Shown: in pieces, positions 8,196-16,148 of the stretch
How positions within the stretch are numbered: the first letter of the stretch is position 1
How the letters are laid out: the number at the start of each line of letters is the position of its first letter
Position numbers and translations under genes: made by a program
Assembly: GCA_011391595.1 (NCBI GenBank)
Contig: JAABQG010000032.1
Span: 1 to 41,540 of the forward strand
Length of the DNA: 41,540 nucleotides
DNA from: Hydrogenophaga sp.
Lineage (GTDB): Bacteria > Pseudomonadota > Gammaproteobacteria > Burkholderiales > Burkholderiaceae_C
Reading direction: 5' to 3'
Notes under the pieces: generated by a model
Told to the model about the DNA's origin: nothing
What the model saw: the letters and a program-made list of their open reading frames with translations, nothing else
Database searches by the model: none

Positions 8196-8795
8196 TCATT
8201 TCTTCGCCTTGGCCGCGGCGACCTGCGCGGCGAGCTCTTCACCGGTCTTGTAGTGCGGCACCTTGAACACCAGGCGCTTGCTGCGCTGCCAGAAGCTGTT
8301 GCTGCCCTTGACCTCGTCGTTCCAGTATTTTTCGGCGAGCTTCAGGTTGCCGGCCTCGTCGAGCTCGAACCCGTCCTTGGACCCCTGGCCCCCAAAGATG
8401 TAGAGCTTGCCGTCGATCATCTTCCAGGTGTCGGCGTCGCCGCCCCAGGGGATGCCGTAGACCAGGCCGTTGGCGCAATAGCCGCCGTATTGCGGCAGGT
8501 AGCGGGCCGGCGCCTTGTCAAACAAGGCCTTGTTCGCCGCGCTGGCAAAGCGGAAGGTGACGCCCTCGTAGTTGCTCTTGAACTGCGGCGAGCCCTGCAC
8601 ATATTGGTTCTGCGTGAAGTAGGCCACTACGTCCGCGCCTTTGAGGAACAGGCGGCTGTCCACCTCGTCGGGCACGGCATTGACCGGTTGCAGGGCCGAC
8701 GGAGGGTTCTGCGCGTTCATCGCGCCACAGCCGGCGAGCGACACGACCAGGGCCAGGATGGCCACCGTGCGGGCGGAAATCGGGATCAGTTTCAT
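8196..8795 (-). CDS. YHS-domain lipoprotein ((seleno)protein family, Cys form)
   Basis: This 199-residue protein has a signal peptide and lipobox SLAGC, with C23 as the predicted lipidated Cys, so it is probably membrane-anchored on the periplasmic side. A YHS domain spans about residues 48-110. Its GADVVAYFT block and conserved PQYGGYCANG contain C107, a likely metal or redox ligand. I recall this family being annotated as 'YHS domain-containing (seleno)protein'; here the residue is an ordinary Cys, with no in-frame TGA. It is the last gene of the minus-strand operon, and its ATG overlaps the upstream TGA (ATGA at 8792-8795), so translation is probably coupled. The exact function is unknown. 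Confidence 0.75.
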   Translation of the reverse strand: MKLIPISARTVAILALVVSLAGCGAMNAQNPPSALQPVNAVPDEVDSRLFLKGADVVAYFTQNQYVQGSPQFKSNYEGVTFRFASAANKALFDKAPARYLPQYGGYCANGLVYGIPWGGDADTWKMIDGKLYIFGGQGSKDGFELDEAGNLKLAEKYWNDEVKGSNSFWQRSKRLVFKVPHYKTGEELAAQVAAAKAKK

Positions 8796-10192
8796 GGGGA
8801 AGACTCCGTTGAAAGAACAGGGGGAAGGCGGGCCGGGGTCGCCAATGCCGCGCGGTCACGCTCAGGACGGACCGGATCCGCGAGCGGTTCATCGGCCGGT
8901 CCCTCGGCATAGGGGGCGGGCCAGCCGAGCAGCGCGCTGGCTTTTTCGCAACGCGCGCGCAGGTCGGTGGCGTCCGCGCCACCCAGGTGCAGGATACCGT
9001 AGCGGTAGCTGCCCAGCCACTTGAAGTCGCGCACCATGGACCCGCGGGGTTTGGGGAACTCGAACAGCAGTGCATCGGGAAAGGCGGCGCTCAAGGCGGC
9101 ACGCTGCGCCACCGTGGGCATTGCCGGCACGGCATCGGCGGAGAACGCGCGGTACACGAAGCTGGACGCCGCCCCATCCGAAGGGGCCGCGCCGGGCAGG
9201 CTGGCCGGGTCGTGGCCATGCGCCAGGGCCAGCGCGATCCGGTGCAGGTCCACGCCTTGGACGCGGGCATGAATGTCCGAGAGCTGGGCAGCCATGCGCG
9301 GGTTGAACTCGATCACGGTGAGGCGGCCGGTCGTCGGGTCGTGGAAGAACTCCATGTTGAACAGGCCATGCGTGAAGCCGACGGCTGTCAGGAAGCGGCG
9401 CGCCACGTCGAGCGCGCGCGCCTGCAGCCGCGCGTCGAGCCGGCTGGGCGCATCGAAGCGCATGAAGGCCTGCGTGCCCGGGTACATGACGGCATCCACC
9501 ACACCGATGGCCCGCACCTCGCCCTGCCAGACATAACCGTCGAGGTTGTACTGCGGCGCGCTGACCGGTTCCTCCAGCAGCAGGCGGTGCGCGCTGCCGG
9601 TGCCCGGCAGGCGTGCGTGCAAGACGCGCTCGAACGGTTCCACCAGGTGGCGAATGATCCACAGCTCCCAGGCGCCAAAGCGGGTGTGGTGCTGAAGTTC
9701 CTCGCGGTTCGCGACGGTGCGCGCCAGCACGGAAAAGGCCGCCTTGACCGGCTTGACGAAGGCGGGGTAGTCCAGCCCGTCGGGCGGAGCCTCGCCATAC
9801 CGGGCAGCCAGCGGGGCAAACAGCGGATTGGCCTCGGGACAGACTTCCTGCAACACGCGCCGGGCGTGCAGCTTGTGCTGACAGGCCAGCACGGCTTTGA
9901 CTGGCGTGCCCGGCCAGCCCATGCGTTCGGCCAGCAGCGCGGCGGCGAGCGCACCGAACTGCTCATGGCTGGAGGTGACCGCCTGCCAGCCTTCCCGGGG
10001 TGCGCGGCGGGCCAGGCGTCCAACGAAGTGGTTGAGGTCGAACCAGGCCAGTTGCAGGTTGTCCGGGAAACTGAACAGGTCAAAGCCGGCGCTCGCGGTC
10101 GGCCAGTGCGACGCGTGGCGTGCAAAGCCGTCGCGGTCCCAGTCAAAATTGAACAGGACCAGCGTGGTCCCAGGGAGCTCAGGCGCTGTCAT
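8792..10192 (-). CDS. ATP-grasp domain protein, unknown substrate
   Basis: This 466-residue cytoplasmic protein has ATP-grasp features: a Lys-containing strand YPAFVKPVKAAFSVLA, an acidic EEPVSAPQYNLDGYV region and the metal-binding motif VIEFNPRMAAQLSDIH. Such enzymes activate a carboxylate as acyl phosphate and ligate it to an amine or thiol. I do not recognise the subfamily. The N-terminal ~100 residues (LFNFDWDRDGF, HFVGRLARRAP) are unlike standard ligases and may bind the acceptor. It overlaps both neighbours by ATGA (8792-8795 and 10189-10192), so it belongs to the six-gene operon. The last ~35 residues are charged and Pro/Ala-rich. Confidence 0.75.
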   Translation of the reverse strand: MTAPELPGTTLVLFNFDWDRDGFARHASHWPTASAGFDLFSFPDNLQLAWFDLNHFVGRLARRAPREGWQAVTSSHEQFGALAAALLAERMGWPGTPVKAVLACQHKLHARRVLQEVCPEANPLFAPLAARYGEAPPDGLDYPAFVKPVKAAFSVLARTVANREELQHHTRFGAWELWIIRHLVEPFERVLHARLPGTGSAHRLLLEEPVSAPQYNLDGYVWQGEVRAIGVVDAVMYPGTQAFMRFDAPSRLDARLQARALDVARRFLTAVGFTHGLFNMEFFHDPTTGRLTVIEFNPRMAAQLSDIHARVQGVDLHRIALALAHGHDPASLPGAAPSDGAASSFVYRAFSADAVPAMPTVAQRAALSAAFPDALLFEFPKPRGSMVRDFKWLGSYRYGILHLGGADATDLRARCEKASALLGWPAPYAEGPADEPLADPVRPERDRAALATPARLPPVLSTESSP

Positions 10193-11325
10193 GAGGCGTA
10201 ACGGGCGACGAATTTGCGGTCGATACGGTCCTTCCAGTGCCAGACCCAGCGACCTTCAAAACTCAGCTTGCCCCACGAAGCGATGGCATAACGGGCGCCG
10301 CAGGCCAGCAGGTTCAAGGTGCGCGCCGGCGGGGTGTAGGGCACCAGGGGCTGGTCTTGCAGCGCCGCGCGCAGGTTGGTCAGCAAGGGTGGCCCGGCAC
10401 GCACCGCGTACACACCGCTGCGCGGATGCGGTGCGTCAATTCGGCTGGCCACGTCGCCCGCGGCAAAGACATGCGGGTGGCGGAGGCTTTGCTGGAAGGC
10501 GTTCACTGCCAGGAAACCCGCATCGTCCAGTGCCAGCCCGCTGCCGGCCAGCCACCCCGGCGCCTGTGCGCCGACGGCCAACAGGGGGGCATCGCACGCC
10601 AGACGGGCGCCGCTGGCCAGCAGGACTTCACCGGGGCCCACGCCCGTGCACGCATCCGGCAGGATCGTGATGCCCAGGCGACGCAGGGCCTTGATCACGC
10701 GCATCTGGACGTTGGGCGGGTAGCTCGTCGCCGGCGCAGCGCCGCCGGTCACCAGCGTCACACGGCTGCCCGCCGGGAAGCCCGCGCCGCCCAGGGCATG
10801 GGCGGCGGCCATGGCGAGCTCCAGCCCGGCCGCGCCGGCGCCTACCACGGCAAGGTGAATGGGGCGGCTGCGACCCATCGCGGCCACCTGGGGCCAGAGC
10901 TGGCCAAAACCTTCGATCGGGCGTACGAACAGGGCGTGCTCGCGCGCGCCGGGCATCAGCGCTTCCATCTTTTCGCGGTCCATTACCGGGCCGGTGTTGA
11001 TGCTGAGCCAGTCCCAGGACAGGGTCTCGCCGCTGGCCAGCGTGAGCATTTTTGAGTCGGCATCGAGGGCCACGCCGCTGGTCGGGAAGTAGCGTGCGCC
11101 GCAGCGTGCCAGCAGCCCGTCCAGCGGGATCATGCACTGCTCCAGGGTGTAGTGGCCCGCCACGAAGCCCGGCACCATGCCGGAGTAAAGCTGCCGGGGG
11201 TAGGGCGCAATGACGGTGAGGTGCAGGTCGGTCGGGCGGCTTTGCGCCAGGCTGTGCAGCACGTGCACATGGGCGTGGCCTGCGCCAAGCAGAACCAGTT
11301 TCTTGAGTCCCGATTTCGAGGTCAT
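10189..11325 (-). CDS. FAD-dependent pyridine nucleotide oxidoreductase of the 'N-terminal to SelD' family
   Basis: This 378-residue flavoprotein has a first dinucleotide fold LVLLGAGHAHVHVL (residues 10-23), a second fold VVGAGAAGLELA and a FAD motif FAAGDVA. The GAGHAHV signature is typical of the family I know as TIGR03169, which is often fused to the N-terminus of SelD or encoded separately as here. It lacks the CxxxxC redox pair of MerA-type enzymes, so it probably resembles NDH-2 and sulfide:quinone oxidoreductase in using quinone or a small acceptor. ATG 11325 was chosen over an upstream extension because of the glycine motif position and the ATGA overlap with the upstream stop. A SelD-family protein (senC) is encoded about 9 kb away. 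Confidence 0.78.
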   Translation of the reverse strand: MTSKSGLKKLVLLGAGHAHVHVLHSLAQSRPTDLHLTVIAPYPRQLYSGMVPGFVAGHYTLEQCMIPLDGLLARCGARYFPTSGVALDADSKMLTLASGETLSWDWLSINTGPVMDREKMEALMPGAREHALFVRPIEGFGQLWPQVAAMGRSRPIHLAVVGAGAAGLELAMAAAHALGGAGFPAGSRVTLVTGGAAPATSYPPNVQMRVIKALRRLGITILPDACTGVGPGEVLLASGARLACDAPLLAVGAQAPGWLAGSGLALDDAGFLAVNAFQQSLRHPHVFAAGDVASRIDAPHPRSGVYAVRAGPPLLTNLRAALQDQPLVPYTPPARTLNLLACGARYAIASWGKLSFEGRWVWHWKDRIDRKFVARYAS

Positions 11326-12062
11326 GGCGCGAGTGTGACATCCCCGACGTAGCCCAGGCTCTTGCCGCCAGTGTTGTCGGAATCGGCGCCGACCGCAATC
11401 GCGATCAGCGGCGGCACGCTTGACACCTCGCGGCCGAAAGCCATCAGGAAATCCTTCGACAACCGCCGCTCGTGGCTCACCCAGCGGCCGGGCGGTGTTT
11501 CGGCACCATTGACCACCAGGTAGCGCACCCGGGCCGAGAAGGCGTTGGGCAGCAGCGTCCCCGCGGGCAGCGTGGCGTCCCAGACATAACACAGGCTGGC
11601 CGACGGCAGGTTCTCGCCGCTTACCGAACGTGCAATGCGCATCAGGGTGCGCTCCGTCAGCGGCAGGCCATCCAGCGGCGTGTCAAACAGCGCGCAGACC
11701 TTGAGTGCCGCGTCGTCGCCCGCCTTGGTGCGCAGGTCGGCCCCGACCAGCGGGGTCGCCAGCTTCCAGCGCCAGCGCAGCACGGCGTCCGCGCCCGGCG
11801 CGTGGCGGGGCAGGTCGTGCACTGCCGAGCCATAGGACTTGTCGGTGGCAAGCGACAGCACTGGCGCGCCGTCCTGCGGGCTGATTTCGACCCGCGCCAG
11901 CGGCACCTTGTTGCCGGGCAGGCCCACCACGCGCCAGGGCGCGGGTGGCTTGCTGCCCGTGGCACTCGAAAACGGCACCAGTGCGGGAACGGGCTCGGCC
12001 AGCGCATTAGCGGCCCAGATCGTTAAGAGACCAGTCGTAGTCCAGATACGTGATGGTGGCAT
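11322..12062 (-). CDS. DUF3047 secreted protein
   Basis: This 246-residue protein has a signal peptide (about residues 1-22, cleavage after ANALA). The mature part matches DUF3047 as I know it: WRVVGLPGNKVPLARVE near the N-terminus, DAVLRWRWKL in the middle, and IAIAVGADSDNTGG near the C-terminus. The fold resembles a beta-sandwich carbohydrate-binding type, but no activity is established. ATG 12062 gives the best signal peptide and has an AGGG upstream; it overlaps the 3' end of the DUF547 gene by 56 bases in another frame. The stop overlaps the next start as ATGA. The product is predicted periplasmic. Confidence 0.75.
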   Translation of the reverse strand: MPPSRIWTTTGLLTIWAANALAEPVPALVPFSSATGSKPPAPWRVVGLPGNKVPLARVEISPQDGAPVLSLATDKSYGSAVHDLPRHAPGADAVLRWRWKLATPLVGADLRTKAGDDAALKVCALFDTPLDGLPLTERTLMRIARSVSGENLPSASLCYVWDATLPAGTLLPNAFSARVRYLVVNGAETPPGRWVSHERRLSKDFLMAFGREVSSVPPLIAIAVGADSDNTGGKSLGYVGDVTLAP

Positions 12063-12834
12063 TTTTTTCCCTGATTTTCTGTCGGTCCGCCGGCGCGTCG
12101 GCCAGCAGGTCGGCATGGCGCGCGAACACGTCGGCCACTTGCCTGAAACCCTTGTGGCCTTTCTCGAAGTCGTCCTTGAACCACTTGAAGATCAGGCTGA
12201 CCTGCAGCTTGCCGTCGGCGTAGCGGTTGCGCGTGCGGTCGCCCAGGAAGCGGCGCATGCCGTCTTCGAGCTGGGCTTCGAGCTTGGCCGCGGTGAAGGC
12301 CTCGGGACGCAACGCCGGACAGCCGATGCTGGCGCAGACAATGGCGGCGTGGATGCGCGGGTCGGCGTAGTTGGGGCGCAGCTGCTCGTGCTCGATCCAG
12401 TCCAGCGTCCGGGTTTCGCCGAGCAGCGTGAAAAAACTCTTCTTCCAGGGGCTTTGCAGCAAAGAGCCGAGGTCCTTGATGGAGGCGAGGTCGGGGTACT
12501 TGCTCAGGATCAGCTCGATGGTGAAGCCGTTGTAGGCGTTGATCAGGAAGGCCATCTGCTGTTCGCGCGGCCAGCCGTTGAAGGTGGCGCGCGGCACGGC
12601 CGACCAGGCGGCCAGCACCCGGCCCAGCTCGGCCCGGTCCGCTTTGAGGCCGCGGTAGTTCACGCGCGACTGCCGGTTGTCGGGCAGCCATTTCACGTGC
12701 CGGGCCAGCAGGGCATCCCAGCTGGCGTCGGCGGCAGCCAGAGCGGCATTTTCTTGCCCGAATGAAGCTCTTCCCAGCGTCAGAAGGACCAGTCCTGCTA
12801 TGGATTGAATAGTGATTCGGCGGCTCGGGTTCAT
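12007..12834 (-). CDS. DUF547 exported protein
   Basis: This 275-residue protein starts at MNPSRRITIQS, with a twin-Arg n-region and a hydrophobic stretch ending near ASFGQ. DUF547 hallmarks include AFLINAYNGFTIELIL, IEHEQLRPNYADPRIHAAIVCASIGCPAL, and a C-terminal ITYLDYDWSLND. The conserved Cys and His suggest a catalytic or metal role, but the family has no settled function. I prefer ATG 12834 (one base after the upstream gene) over an in-frame ATG at 12855 that would overlap it by 20 bases. The signal-peptide-coding DNA is a copy of the dispersed 57-bp repeat. Confidence 0.75.
   Translation of the reverse strand: MNPSRRITIQSIAGLVLLTLGRASFGQENAALAAADASWDALLARHVKWLPDNRQSRVNYRGLKADRAELGRVLAAWSAVPRATFNGWPREQQMAFLINAYNGFTIELILSKYPDLASIKDLGSLLQSPWKKSFFTLLGETRTLDWIEHEQLRPNYADPRIHAAIVCASIGCPALRPEAFTAAKLEAQLEDGMRRFLGDRTRNRYADGKLQVSLIFKWFKDDFEKGHKGFRQVADVFARHADLLADAPADRQKIREKNATITYLDYDWSLNDLGR
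12748..12804 (-). repeat. 57-bp dispersed repeat, copy 3 (encodes a signal peptide)
   Basis: The minus strand reads CCATAGCAGGACTGG, then CCTTCTGACGCTGGG, then GCTTCATTCGGGCAAGAAAA. It matches the copy at 5609 across CATAGCAGAC, GACGCTGGG and CAT..GAAAA. Its codons give IAGLVLLTLGRASFG, the hydrophobic core of the DUF547 signal peptide. Confidence 0.6.
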
Positions 12835-12835
12835 T

Positions 12836-14998
12836 TCAGCTGCGTTTCCAGTCATGGTACCGGCGCACCCATTCGAGCAGGCGAGCCGGCTGGTGCGCGC
12901 GCTTCCACTCGCCGGCGGCGTATTTGTTGGCCTCAGCCAGCGTGGGGTAGGTGTGGATGGTGCCGAGGATCTTGTTCAGCCCCAGGCCGTGCTTCATGGC
13001 CAGCACGTACTCGGCCAGCAGGTCGCCCGCGTGCGTGCCGACGATGGTCACGCCCAGGATCCGGTCCTTGCCCGGCACGGTGAGCACCTTCACAAAACCG
13101 TGGGCTTCGCTGTCGGCGATGGCGCGGTCCAGGTCGTCGATGCCGTAGCGCGTGACCTCGAAGGCGATGCCTTTTTCGGTGGCCTCCTGCTCGTTCAGTC
13201 CGACGCGCGCGACCTCGGGGTCGATGAAGGTGGCCCAGGGAATCACCGAATAGTCGACCTTGAACGACTTCAGGCCGCCAAACAGCGCGTTGACCGCCGC
13301 GTACCAGGCCTGGTGCGCGGCCACATGGGTGAACTGGTACGGCCCGGCCACGTCGCCGGCGGCGTAGATGTTGGGGTAGATCGTCTGCAGGTATTCATTG
13401 GTCTCCACGGCCCGGTTGACGGGAATGCCGAGTTCCTCCAGGCCGTAGCCGCCCAGGCGCGCCACCCGGCCCACGGCGCAGATGAGTTGATCGAATTCGA
13501 ACCGCTGCTCGGTGCCCGCGTGGTCCACGACGATGAATTTCTGATCGCCCTGGCGCTCGCAGCGCAGGGCCTTGTGGCCGGTCAGCACCTGCACGCCGTC
13601 GGCCTGCAGCGATTCGAGCGCCAGTTGCGAGACCTCCACGTCTTCGCGGATCATGATGCGCGGCGCCATTTCGATCTGCGTCACCTGCGCGCCCAGGCGC
13701 TGGAAGCTCTGCGCGAGTTCGCAGCCGATCGGGCCGCCGCCCAGCACCACCAGCCGGCGCGGCACTGCGTCAAGTCTGGCAAAGGCGTCCCACAAGGTGT
13801 CGCTGGTGACGTAGCCCACATCGTCCAGGCCGGGCAGCGGCGGCACGAAGGGGCGTGCGCCGGCGGCGATGACGATGGCGCGGGTGGTCAGGGTCTGGGT
13901 GTTGCCGTCGTTCAGCGCGATCTCCACGGTCCAGGGGTTGACGATCTTCGCGTAGCCTTGCAGCACCTCGACACCCAGGCCGGTGTAGCGCTCGACGCTG
14001 TCATGCGGCTCGATCGCGGCGATGATGTCATGGATGCGCTGCATCACGGCCTTGAAGCTGAACGCGGGCGCGCTGTCCGACAGGCCGTAGTGCGCGCCAT
14101 GGCGCATCTGGTGCGCCAGCTTGGCGCTCTTGATCAGCGCCTTGCTGGGCACGCAGCCGTAGTTGAGGCAGTCGCCGCCCATCTTGTGCGCCTCGACCAG
14201 CGTGACCTCGGCCTTCACCGCCGCGGCGATGTAGGCGGTGACCAGGCCGCCCGCGCCGGCGCCGATGACGATGAGGTTGCGATCAAACGTCCTGGGCCGC
14301 ACCGCGTTCCAGCGCGCATAGACCTTGCGGCGCTGCACGATGGCGAGCACTTTCTTCACGATCAGCGGCAGCAGGCCCAGCAGCACGAAGGAGCCAATCA
14401 AGGCCGGCGACAGAATGGATTTCAGCGAATCGATCCGGGCGAGCTGCGTGCCCGCATTCACATAGACCACCGTGCCGGCGGCCATGCCGACCTGGCTGAC
14501 CCAGAAGTAGGTCCAGGTCTTCATGCGCGTCAGGCCCATCAGCAGGTTGAGAACGAAGAACGGCATGACTGGAATCAGCCGCAGCGTGAACAGGTAGAAG
14601 GCGCCGTCGCGCGTGATGCCCTTGTCGACCTCGGCCAGCTTGGCGCCGAAACGTTGCTGAAGGGTGTCGCGGAACAGGTAGCGTGCGGCCAGCATGGCCA
14701 GCGTGGCGCCTAGCGTCGAGGCGAACGACACGATGACCGTGCCCCAGACCAGGCCGAAGACGGCACCGCCCGCCAGCGTCATGATGGCTGCGCCCGGCAG
14801 CGACAAGGCCGTGATGGCGACATAGACGCCAAAGAAGACCAGCGCCACCAGCAACGGGCGCTGCGCGTGCAGGTCGGCGATGGCGCCCTGGCTTTCCTTG
14901 ATGTAGGTCAGACTGAAGAAGCGGCCCAGGTCGAGCGCGAAGAACGCGCCAATCCCCGCCAGAAGCACGAGCGCGATAACCAATTTGCGTGAGTTCAA
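12836..14998 (-). CDS. Fusion of VTT/TVP38-TMEM64 membrane domain and MerA/Lpd-like FAD oxidoreductase
   Basis: This 720-residue inner-membrane protein has a VTT (SNARE-associated/DedA-like) domain at residues ~45-215 with the LSLPGAAIMTLAGGAVFG and RLIPVMPFFVLN motifs. A cytoplasmic class-I disulfide oxidoreductase follows, with FAD site IVIGAGAGGLVTA (~243-255), redox pair C277/C282 (GGDCLNYGCVPSK), NAD fold VVLGGGPIGCELA, AAGDVAGPYQF, and a dimerisation domain ending in the TIHTYPTLAE catalytic-His region. It therefore resembles mercuric reductase or dihydrolipoamide dehydrogenase tethered to a membrane module. It starts at TTG 14998 with AAGGA close upstream; no in-frame ATG precedes it. 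It is the first gene of the six-gene operon, with a predicted ECF promoter 28 bases upstream. The substrate is unknown. Confidence 0.82.
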   Translation of the reverse strand: MNSRKLVIALVLLAGIGAFFALDLGRFFSLTYIKESQGAIADLHAQRPLLVALVFFGVYVAITALSLPGAAIMTLAGGAVFGLVWGTVIVSFASTLGATLAMLAARYLFRDTLQQRFGAKLAEVDKGITRDGAFYLFTLRLIPVMPFFVLNLLMGLTRMKTWTYFWVSQVGMAAGTVVYVNAGTQLARIDSLKSILSPALIGSFVLLGLLPLIVKKVLAIVQRRKVYARWNAVRPRTFDRNLIVIGAGAGGLVTAYIAAAVKAEVTLVEAHKMGGDCLNYGCVPSKALIKSAKLAHQMRHGAHYGLSDSAPAFSFKAVMQRIHDIIAAIEPHDSVERYTGLGVEVLQGYAKIVNPWTVEIALNDGNTQTLTTRAIVIAAGARPFVPPLPGLDDVGYVTSDTLWDAFARLDAVPRRLVVLGGGPIGCELAQSFQRLGAQVTQIEMAPRIMIREDVEVSQLALESLQADGVQVLTGHKALRCERQGDQKFIVVDHAGTEQRFEFDQLICAVGRVARLGGYGLEELGIPVNRAVETNEYLQTIYPNIYAAGDVAGPYQFTHVAAHQAWYAAVNALFGGLKSFKVDYSVIPWATFIDPEVARVGLNEQEATEKGIAFEVTRYGIDDLDRAIADSEAHGFVKVLTVPGKDRILGVTIVGTHAGDLLAEYVLAMKHGLGLNKILGTIHTYPTLAEANKYAAGEWKRAHQPARLLEWVRRYHDWKRS

Positions 14999-15025
14999 GG
15001 TGTCCTTTGATGGGGTTCTGCGATC

Positions 15026-15054
15026 TTGGTCGGAGTCTGCCGCGCATTCTTACA
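15026..15054 (-). promoter_or_regulatory. Predicted ECF-sigma promoter of the six-gene minus-strand operon
   Basis: On the minus strand, -35 TGTAAG (15049-15054), a 16-base spacer and CGACCAA (15026-15032) lie 28 bases before the TTG start at 14998. The motif and spacing are identical to those at the mtnP, TlpA-like, bufA and sigma-internal sites. Confidence 0.7.
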
Positions 15055-15074
15055 AAAAAGACAGAAGTGTGCGG

Positions 15075-15103
15075 TGTAAGGAATGCCCCGCCCGAGCGAC
15101 CAA
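15075..15103 (+). promoter_or_regulatory. Predicted ECF-sigma promoter of the arsenosugar operon
   Basis: The + strand has TGTAAG (15075-15080), a 16-base spacer and CGACCAA (15097-15103). It lies in the 231-base divergent region, 20 bases from the opposing copy, and predicts a ~120-base leader before mtnP. That leader holds a T-rich stretch (15158-15195) in which I recognise no riboswitch. Confidence 0.7.
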
Positions 15104-15229
15104 TGCAGCAAGGACTAAAGGCCACATCCGTCACGAGCCCGCCGAAATCGAACAGAATCTTTGTTTTGGCTTGTTTTTCCAGTTTGCGGTGTTTTCGCCA
15201 AACCAATCTCTGCGCAAGGAATAGACCCT

Positions 15230-16108
15230 ATGACCCAGGCCCTTGTGGGTGTCATCGGAGGCAGCGGCCTCTACCAGATGGATGCGCTTGAAGGCGCGCA
15301 GGAGCAGGTGATGGACACGCCGTTTGGCGCGCCCTCCGACGTCCTCGTCACCGGTCGGGTGCACGGCGTGCCGGTGGTTTTTCTGGCGCGGCATGCACGC
15401 GGCCACAAGCTGTTGCCCTCCGAGGTGCCCTACCGCGCCAACATCCATGCGATGAAGCAGCTGGGCGTGAGGTATCTGCTTTCGCTGTCTGCCGTGGGCT
15501 CGCTGCGGGAAGACTTCCTGCCGCTGGACATGGTGCTGCCCGACCAGTTCATCGACCTGACCCGACGGCGCGACAGCACCTTCTTTGGCCAGGGTGCCGT
15601 GGCTCATGTGTCGATGGCGCAGCCCGTGTGCCCGGCGGCGGCAGGCGCGCTGGCCCGCGCGGTGCGCAGCGTTCTGGCCGGCGAGGGGGTGGATGCAAAG
15701 CCGACGCTGCACGAGCGCGGCACCTACGTCTGCATCGAGGGTCCGCAGTTTTCAAGCGGGGCGGAATCCCACTGGTACCGTTCCATGGGGGCTGGCGTGA
15801 TCGGCATGACGGCCATGCCCGAGGCCAAGCTGGCGCGCGAGGCACAGATCGCCTACACCACCCTGGCCATGGTCACCGACTACGACTGCTGGCACCCGCG
15901 CGAGGCGCACGTGAATGCCAACATGGCGCTGGAGAACCTGTTCAGGAATGCCGGTCGAGCCCAGCGCATCGCGGCCGAGACCATCCGCCTTCTGGGCGCC
16001 GAAAGGCCTGTCAGCGAAGCCCACAGCGCGCTGAAAAATTCGCTGATCACCCAGCCCGATGCCATGGCCCCCGAGGTGCGCGCGCGCCTGGCGGACCTGC
16101 TGGTTTGA
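15230..16108 (+). CDS. mtnP: S-methyl-5'-thioadenosine phosphorylase family (MtnP), possibly adapted to arsenosugar biosynthesis
   Basis: This 292-residue purine nucleoside phosphorylase has an N-terminal GVIGGSGLYQMDALEG phosphate site, an ARHARGHKLLPSEVPYRAN block, and MTAMPEAKLAREAQIAY...TDYDCW, which is characteristic of MTA phosphorylases. The enzyme cleaves 5'-methylthioadenosine to adenine and 5-methylthioribose-1-phosphate. ATG 15230 was chosen over an upstream in-frame start because AAGGA lies nine bases before it and the protein then begins at the conserved fold. It is the first gene of the arsS-arsM operon, 40 bases before arsS. The ArsS product is a 5'-arsenical analogue of MTA, so this enzyme may release adenine from it; that is inference from context. 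Confidence 0.85.
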   Translation: MTQALVGVIGGSGLYQMDALEGAQEQVMDTPFGAPSDVLVTGRVHGVPVVFLARHARGHKLLPSEVPYRANIHAMKQLGVRYLLSLSAVGSLREDFLPLDMVLPDQFIDLTRRRDSTFFGQGAVAHVSMAQPVCPAAAGALARAVRSVLAGEGVDAKPTLHERGTYVCIEGPQFSSGAESHWYRSMGAGVIGMTAMPEAKLAREAQIAYTTLAMVTDYDCWHPREAHVNANMALENLFRNAGRAQRIAAETIRLLGAERPVSEAHSALKNSLITQPDAMAPEVRARLADLLV

Positions 16109-16148
16109 TCGCCTGACACCATGACCACTGGAACTGCACCCCTTCGCC

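Noticed and set aside
12020..12085. Another repeat copy around GGCATTTTTTTCCCTGATTTT
   Set aside because: The T-rich tail resembles copy 5, but the upstream half needs several gaps to align and is explained by DUF547 C-terminal coding.
12812..14713. A 633-residue plus-strand open frame opposite the VTT/MerA-like gene
   Set aside because: Composition is His/Gln/Arg/Ala-rich without motifs, and the minus strand carries an unambiguous flavoprotein.
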